From Verrucomicrobiota bacterium (GTDB taxonomy: Bacteria > Verrucomicrobiota > Verrucomicrobiia > Chthoniobacterales > JAFAMB01): 37,617 bases of DNA. The position numbers and the translations under genes were made by a program. The notes under the pieces are model-generated. The model was not told the DNA's origin, did not search any database, and saw only the letters and a program-made list of their open reading frames with translations. The DNA is taken from contig JAFAZK010000061.1 in the NCBI GenBank assembly GCA_019239825.1, positions 1 through 37,617 on the forward strand, in the 5' to 3' direction. Shown here in pieces: positions 33,239 through 37,617 of this stretch (its first letter is position 1; every line of letters starts with the position of its first letter).

Positions 33239-33729
33239 TTTTTGTTGCCCTGACTGTTACCCGCGAGACCATCGAAGACATCCGAGGTCCGTTTTTTGGC
33301 GATAATGCCGCTTGGAGCATTGCGATTATCGCGATCCTCCTGGTGCTAGCTGTGCTCGCTTACCTGTTCTGGCCCACTGCAAGGCCCAAGGTGACACCCG
33401 CGCCGCTACCGCGCGAGGTCGCCAGACTGCGATTGAGCCAGGTTAGAGCCTCCTCCGAAAGCGCTAGTGTGTACGACACCGCGGTGGGTCTATCGTCTAT
33501 TGTACGCGCATTCGTCGAGCAGCAGTATGGGCTCAAGACAGTCAGCCGGACAACCCAGGAGTTTCTGATTGAACTGGCGAGCACCAGTTGCCTGAATCCG
33601 GTTCAGAAAAGCTCTCTACAACATTTTTTATCAACAGCCGACCAAATCAAGTTTGCTCACACCACTGGTACTGAAGAGGGCTCCAACCTGGTTGAGCAAG
33701 CGACGAACCTGATAGAGCAGGCGCCTTAA
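33235..33729 (+). CDS. DUF4381-like membrane protein, Bat operon
   Basis: 164 residues with one membrane helix (about 26-46, AAWSIAIIAILLVLAVLAYLFW) preceded by a short outer segment and followed by a cytoplasmic helical domain: VYDTAVGLSSIVRAFVEQQYGLKTVSRTTQEFLIEL. This layout is that of the small proteins between DUF58 and BatA in aerotolerance operons. ATG 33235 overlaps the DUF58 stop by ATGA. Function not established; probable scaffold of the complex. Confidence 0.82.
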   Translation: MIFVALTVTRETIEDIRGPFFGDNAAWSIAIIAILLVLAVLAYLFWPTARPKVTPAPLPREVARLRLSQVRASSESASVYDTAVGLSSIVRAFVEQQYGLKTVSRTTQEFLIELASTSCLNPVQKSSLQHFLSTADQIKFAHTTGTEEGSNLVEQATNLIEQAP

Positions 33730-34019
33730 GTGCAGTGTACCGCCTGCCATATGATGATGACACCGTTGCGTTCAACATGGGCCACCTGCGAGGCGCGAAG
33801 AGGGAGCATATCTAAATCGATATGTGACGATCCCGCAGGCGCGGGAAAGCAGCCGGTCCATTTTCAACGCAACCCTTCGGGACGTGGCCAGTTGGCGGTT
33901 TTTCCGCGTTGCTCACTCGACCCGCATGAATTCAGAGATGGACGCTTCGCTCGCGCCTTGAAAAACCGCCAACTGACTGCCGGCGGTGCCACCATTATAT
34001 GGGAGGCGGTACACTAACC
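33730..34019 (+). promoter_or_regulatory. Structured leader between DUF4381 and batA
   Basis: 290 nt with at least five nested stems. Outer pair 33737-33765 / 33984-34012 (29 nt, five mismatches; begins GTACCGCC, ends GGCGGTAC). Second pair 33765-33780 / 33858-33873 (GTTGCGTT.. / ..AACGCAAC). Small hairpins CATATC-TAAATC-GATATG and CCCGC-AGGC-GCGGG lie inside. Inner pair 33889-33904 / 33960-33975 is 16 nt and perfect (CAGTTGGCGGTTTTTC). The right outer arm holds GGGAGG (34001-34006), the batA ribosome site. A short open frame through it (33730-34017) has no protein-like features. Confidence 0.75.
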
Positions 34020-35018
34020 ATGGAATTTCGTTTTGGCCAACCGTGGTTGTTACTCTTGTTGCTGATCCTCCCCGCGCTTTGGGTGTGGCAACAACTGGCG
34101 ACCCCCGCCGCGGTGCGCTACGCCCCCGCGCGGATTTTCGAACATGGCCTGAAGCTTCGCCGTTCGCTGGTCCCCTTGGCCCAAAAGCTCCTGGCCTATG
34201 CCGCCGCTATTTGCCTGCTTCTGGGCCTGGCAAAACCTCAGTCCGGTGTCGTCAGTTCGGAAGTGCGCGCCAGTGGGATCGACATCATGATTCTGCTCGA
34301 TGTTTCCCGGTCGATGTTGGCCGAGGACTACAGTATCGGGGGAGATCGAGCCAGCCGAATTGAGGTCGTAAAACAGGTCACGGAGAAGTTCATTCAAAAC
34401 CGGCCCAATGACCGCATTGGCATTATCGCGTTCGCCGGTCGTCCTTTCCTGGTCAGTCCGTTGACCTTGGATCACAATTGGCTGTTGGCTAACCTGAGCC
34501 GCTTGCAAATCGGGCTAACCGAAGACGGGACCGCCATCGGTTCGGCTTTAGTGAGCGCCGCCAACCGCCTCCGGGACCTGAAGGCGAAGAGCCGGGTCAT
34601 CATTCTACTCACCGATGGAGACAACAACGCCGGCAAGGTGCCTCCATTCACGGCAGCTGAAGCTGCGGCCGGGATCGGTATCCGCATCTACACGATCGGC
34701 GCCGGAACGAACGGGTTGGTTCCTTTCCCGGAGACCGATCGTTTCGGCAACAAGTTTTACACCGAGGAGTACATGCCTTTTCAAGAGGACACCTGTCGGA
34801 TGATCGCAAAAATCGGCCACGGCGAATTTTTTCGGGCCATTGATACTCGCAGCATGCAGGACATCTTTGCCTCGATCGACCGATTGGAGAAGACGGAGAT
34901 CAGCGTTCAAAAGATCGAGAATTATGAGGACCTGTTCCCCTGGTTCGTCGGTGTTGGTCTTAGTTTAATTGGGATTACCACGGTTTTGGGGGAGACAATT
35001 TGGAGAAGGATCCCATGA
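34020..35018 (+). CDS. batA: BatA, vWA-domain membrane protein
   Basis: 332 residues: membrane helix ~10-24, second ~58-72, vWA domain from ~87 with MIDAS motif DVSRS (94-98), the Thr site and ILLTDGDNNAG, and a C-terminal helix LFPWFVGVGLSLIGITTVLGE. Aerotolerance proteins of this kind are inner-membrane with the vWA in the periplasm. The start at 34020 gives the usual MEFRFGQPWLL N-terminus, 13 nt after GGGAGG; a start at 33999 would put that ribosome site inside the gene. Stop overlaps the next start by ATGA. Confidence 0.93.
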   Translation: MEFRFGQPWLLLLLLILPALWVWQQLATPAAVRYAPARIFEHGLKLRRSLVPLAQKLLAYAAAICLLLGLAKPQSGVVSSEVRASGIDIMILLDVSRSMLAEDYSIGGDRASRIEVVKQVTEKFIQNRPNDRIGIIAFAGRPFLVSPLTLDHNWLLANLSRLQIGLTEDGTAIGSALVSAANRLRDLKAKSRVIILLTDGDNNAGKVPPFTAAEAAAGIGIRIYTIGAGTNGLVPFPETDRFGNKFYTEEYMPFQEDTCRMIAKIGHGEFFRAIDTRSMQDIFASIDRLEKTEISVQKIENYEDLFPWFVGVGLSLIGITTVLGETIWRRIP

Positions 35019-36835
35019 AGTTTGGCGCTCCAGGAGAATTGCTTTGGCTTCTTTTCATTCCCGTGCTGGCGTTCCTCATGTGGAATGGGAACCGATTAGC
35101 CCGGAAGCGCCTACACAAGCTGCTGTCTCCGGATCTGCTCCCTCGCCTGGTTGATTTGCCGGTGAATTGGCTAAGGATGGTTCGCCAGGCTTGTCTGCTC
35201 TTAGCCAGCACCCTCTTCGTGCTAACCTTGGCCAGGCCCCAATGGGGTGTAACCCAAGAGACCGTCGCCTTCCGCGGACGCGACATCCTCATCGCGATCG
35301 ATACTTCCCGCAGCATGCTGGCAGGCGATGTCTCGCCCAGCCGGCTAGGGCGAGCCAAATTGGTCGCGGAAGATTTGATTGCGGCTTTACCGGAAGAGCG
35401 TATCGGGCTAATCGCCTTTGCGGGCGAAGCGGATGTTCAGGCGCCGCTGACCGTCGACCATGACACCGTGATCGATACGATAAATCACCTCGATACTAAC
35501 ACTATTGCTAGAGGTGGGACGGATATCGCTGCCGCCATTCGTGCGGCTGAGCTTGCGCTCGGTCAGAAAAGCAAATCCCTGCGCGCACTGGTGCTCCTAA
35601 CAGACGGTGAAGAACTTGATGAAGATGGAGTGGAAGCCGCGCGCAAAGCAGCCCAATCCGGGATTCGGATTTTTACTATTGGCATTGGCTCGCCCAATGG
35701 GTCACAGGTTGCGTTGCCCAATGGACAAGTCCTACGCGATCGAGACGGAGAGGTCGTAATCAGCAAGCTGGATGAGGCTCGGCTAAGATCGATCGCCGAG
35801 AGCACAGGCGGATTCTACGTACGGCTCACCTCTACAACTGCGAGTCAAGTGCTGACCCAAGGTCTGTTACACTTGGGAGATGCTAACCTTACAAATCGGT
35901 CGCTGACCAAACCAATAGAGCGGTATCAATGGCCGTTAGCATTCGGATTGCTATTTCTCTTCCTCGCCATGGTGACCGCAGACCGGCCGAGGAGAGCCGC
36001 CGTGCCCCTTCGGAAATCAACCGCTCTTTTGCTTTTCTCATTCGCCCTCCTGAGCGTCAGTCGAGGCGCCAGCGCGCTCGACTTTTATCGCAGCGGGGAT
36101 TACGAGGCCGCTTTAGACTTATGGCAAGACGAGCTAAAGACGCACCCACATGATCCGCTGGTGAATCTCAACGCAGGCAACGCCGCTTACCGCTTGGATA
36201 GGTTCGACCAAGCTTTTGAAAATTACTCGGAAGCGATGAACAGCCCGAACTCGACCCTGCGAGAGAATGCCTATTATAACGGCGGCAACTCCCTGTTCAA
36301 AGCGGGCGACAATCAAGAGGACGTCGAGCGGCAGTTAATGAATTACTACGACGCCAAGTACCTTTACGAACAGGCACTGGATATCGATCCAAATGATGCC
36401 GCGGCCAAGAAAAACCTCGACCTGCTTCTGCGCAGAATCAAAGAAGCAGAACAGCAGAAGCAGATGGAACAACAGAGGCAAAATTCGCGCGGCAATGGCG
36501 GACAACAACAAAAAAACGGCGCGCAGAATCAGCAGGATTCCGGAAAGTCAGGGCAGCGCCAAAATCAGCATAACCAAGGGAATTCTCAGTCTGACGAGAA
36601 CAATGATGGCCAGAGCGAAAGCCCGAATTCGACACCAAAGAACAAAAAGGGCGACCTAAGAGAAATCCAACCGCGGGATCCGAACCGGCCGGACAATCAA
36701 GATAGCCAATCGACGCAGGATGAAAAAATGAGCCGAGAGGAGGCGAACGGCCTGCTGGATTCGCTTCGCGGTGAAGAAGACCACGTAAATCTATCCAAAC
36801 ACAAACGCGAGAAACCCGTTACCCGAGACTGGTAA
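35015..36835 (+). CDS. BatB-BatC fusion: vWA plus TPR protein
   Basis: 606 residues. BatB half: helices ~8-24 and ~58-72, vWA with DTSRS (96-100) and LLTDGEE (194-200), helix 305-321. BatC half: a second signal/helix-like segment 336-348, TPR repeats from ~354 to 475 (FYRSGDYEAALDLWQDELK, VNLNAGNAAYRLDRFDQAFENYSEAM, AKYLYEQALDIDPNDAAAKKNL), then a Gln/Asn/Ser-rich low-complexity tail to the end. In many genomes these are two genes. ATG 35015 is fixed by the ATGA overlap with batA and GGAGAAGGA before it. The hydrophobic 336-348 segment probably puts the TPR on the periplasmic side. Confidence 0.9.
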   Translation: MKFGAPGELLWLLFIPVLAFLMWNGNRLARKRLHKLLSPDLLPRLVDLPVNWLRMVRQACLLLASTLFVLTLARPQWGVTQETVAFRGRDILIAIDTSRSMLAGDVSPSRLGRAKLVAEDLIAALPEERIGLIAFAGEADVQAPLTVDHDTVIDTINHLDTNTIARGGTDIAAAIRAAELALGQKSKSLRALVLLTDGEELDEDGVEAARKAAQSGIRIFTIGIGSPNGSQVALPNGQVLRDRDGEVVISKLDEARLRSIAESTGGFYVRLTSTTASQVLTQGLLHLGDANLTNRSLTKPIERYQWPLAFGLLFLFLAMVTADRPRRAAVPLRKSTALLLFSFALLSVSRGASALDFYRSGDYEAALDLWQDELKTHPHDPLVNLNAGNAAYRLDRFDQAFENYSEAMNSPNSTLRENAYYNGGNSLFKAGDNQEDVERQLMNYYDAKYLYEQALDIDPNDAAAKKNLDLLLRRIKEAEQQKQMEQQRQNSRGNGGQQQKNGAQNQQDSGKSGQRQNQHNQGNSQSDENNDGQSESPNSTPKNKKGDLREIQPRDPNRPDNQDSQSTQDEKMSREEANGLLDSLRGEEDHVNLSKHKREKPVTRDW

Positions 36836-36839
36836 CGCG

Positions 36840-36960
36840 AATTGACACCAAAACTTAACCGCGAACGGACACGAAAATGAAACACGAGATGAACCACGAA
36901 TGGACACGAATAGACACGAATAATTGTCTGTTATTCGCGTTCATTCGCGTCCATTCGCGG
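36840..36960. repeat. GACACGAATR foldback between batB/C and batD
   Basis: Left part has ACGGACACGAAA, CACGAGATGAACCACGAA, TGGACACGAA, TAGACACGAATAA; right part has inverted TTATTCGCG, TTCATTCGCG, TCCATTCGCGG. Units are nearer 10 bp than 7. It supplies the first codons of the batD reading frame, including ATG 36877 and 36889. Confidence 0.85.
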
Positions 36961-37617
36961 TTGTTATCTGTCGTTCTCCTTTGCTTGTTGTCTCAGTTGC
37001 CGGCGCTGGCCGCGGATCCGGTGATTCGGGCAAATCTTTCGGTCGCCACTACGACCGTGGAGCAACCGGTTGAACTACAAATCGAGATCCAAAACGCGAG
37101 GGTCGTCGATCCGCCAGACGTCGCAGGAGATCACCTGGAGGTTGAAATGGCCGGCCAATCTACCAGGTACCAGCTGCTTAATGGCCAACCTTCGTTCAGC
37201 TCGATCTTTAGCTATCTGGTAACACCGTCGCAAGAAGGCACTTTTAAGATACCGCCTATCCCGATTACCATTGATGGGAAGACCTATTACACTAATGAGC
37301 TAACGCTCCAAGTTACGAAGAAAGCGCCCAGTAACCAAGGAACCCAGCCGGACAAACCTTATTTTGGCGAGCTGGTTATTCCCAAGGATTCGGCTTTCGT
37401 CGGAGAGCCCGTTCCCATCGAACTTCGTTTTTATTTCGATCGCCGAATCTGGTACCAGCCTTATCCCCAGGGCCAGTTCCCCATTATCGATGGTGACGGA
37501 TTCGTGACCAAGAAATATCCCGATCCGGTTGAAAAAGAGGAGACGGTCAACGGCAAGCGTTATCGACTGTTAATTTATCGAACTGCCATAACCGGTGTAC
37601 ACGCCGGCCGGCTGGAG
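36877..37617 (+). CDS. batD: BatD, N-terminal part (runs off window)
   Basis: 247 codons with no stop before the window end. Signal segment LLSVVLLCLLSQLPALAA, then DPVIRANLSVATTTVEQPVELQIEIQNARVVDPPDVAGDHLEV, SSIFSYLVTPSQEGTFKIPPIPITIDGKTYYTNELTLQVTKK and AFVGEPVPIELRFYFDRRIWYQPYPQ, the BatD oxygen-tolerance beta-domain pattern. The first ~28 codons (36877-36960) are repeat sequence; the real start could instead be TTG 36961, though a positively charged RVHSR before the hydrophobic stretch favours a start upstream. Expected full length exceeds this window. Confidence 0.88.
   Translation, partial: MKHEMNHEWTRIDTNNCLLFAFIRVHSRLLSVVLLCLLSQLPALAADPVIRANLSVATTTVEQPVELQIEIQNARVVDPPDVAGDHLEVEMAGQSTRYQLLNGQPSFSSIFSYLVTPSQEGTFKIPPIPITIDGKTYYTNELTLQVTKKAPSNQGTQPDKPYFGELVIPKDSAFVGEPVPIELRFYFDRRIWYQPYPQGQFPIIDGDGFVTKKYPDPVEKEETVNGKRYRLLIYRTAITGVHAGRLE

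Noticed and set aside
33730..34017. 95-codon plus-strand frame in the batA leader
   Set aside because: Codons follow the paired arms, no family features, and it would have to be translated through the leader stems.
1..37617. tRNA, rRNA or known riboswitch
   Set aside because: No cloverleaf, rRNA-like or recognisable riboswitch core was seen on reading; a covariance-model search was not possible here.

Overview
The window looks like a chromosomal segment of a free-living, Gram-negative bacterium, most likely a Verrucomicrobiota member of the Spartobacteria/Chthoniobacterales type. This placement is inferred from the style of the proteins, a secreted TolC-type outer-membrane protein, an aerotolerance (Bat) operon, and intergenic space filled with palindromic and heptameric repeats. 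No rRNA, tRNA, transposase, integrase or CRISPR array was seen, so the organism call is an inference.

Layout. 221-9000 holds an NmrA-like NAD(P)-binding protein, two paralogous SbmA/YddA-type ABC exporters (half-transporters with fused ATPase), a CPA1 Na+/H+ antiporter and a GH144-like glucoamylase-family protein. 9418-14241 is a minus-strand group: DszA/NtaA-like flavin monooxygenase and SfnB-like acyl-CoA-dehydrogenase-fold oxidoreductase (ATGA-coupled), an AtoE short-chain fatty-acid permease and a small membrane protein. 14362-16239 is a divergent ArsR regulator / old yellow enzyme pair with two palindromic operator candidates. 16659-22659 contains an anchored alpha/beta hydrolase, then the housekeeping block rpmE, prfA, prmC, murA (minus strand), and a divergent AMP-forming acyl ligase. 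23077-27536 holds a small secreted beta-sandwich protein and a tightly overlapped minus-strand operon marR-tolC-pgeF-methyltransferase. 27905-30624 carries icd and an AI-2E-family permease (convergent). 31168 to the window end is the Bat operon: moxR, DUF58 protein, DUF4381-like protein, batA, a batB-batC fusion and the start of batD.

The most unusual content is between the genes. Nearly every larger gap holds a foldback element. Several sequence-unrelated families (three copies of one, three of another, single copies of others) share one plan: an outer inverted pair enclosing an inner inverted pair, separated by spacers that do not match between copies. A second class is made of tandem short tracts, mostly with a 7-bp period, often followed by an inverted tract of the same period; the unit sequence differs from locus to locus but the period is kept. 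These elements supply false N-termini to several open frames (AI-2E permease, MoxR, alpha/beta hydrolase, BatD) and overlap some real stop codons. The 290-nt gap before batA is the best candidate for a functional structured leader, because the distal outer arm contains the batA Shine-Dalgarno sequence.

All coordinates come from reading the sequence and hand alignment of arms; no database search or folding programme was run.
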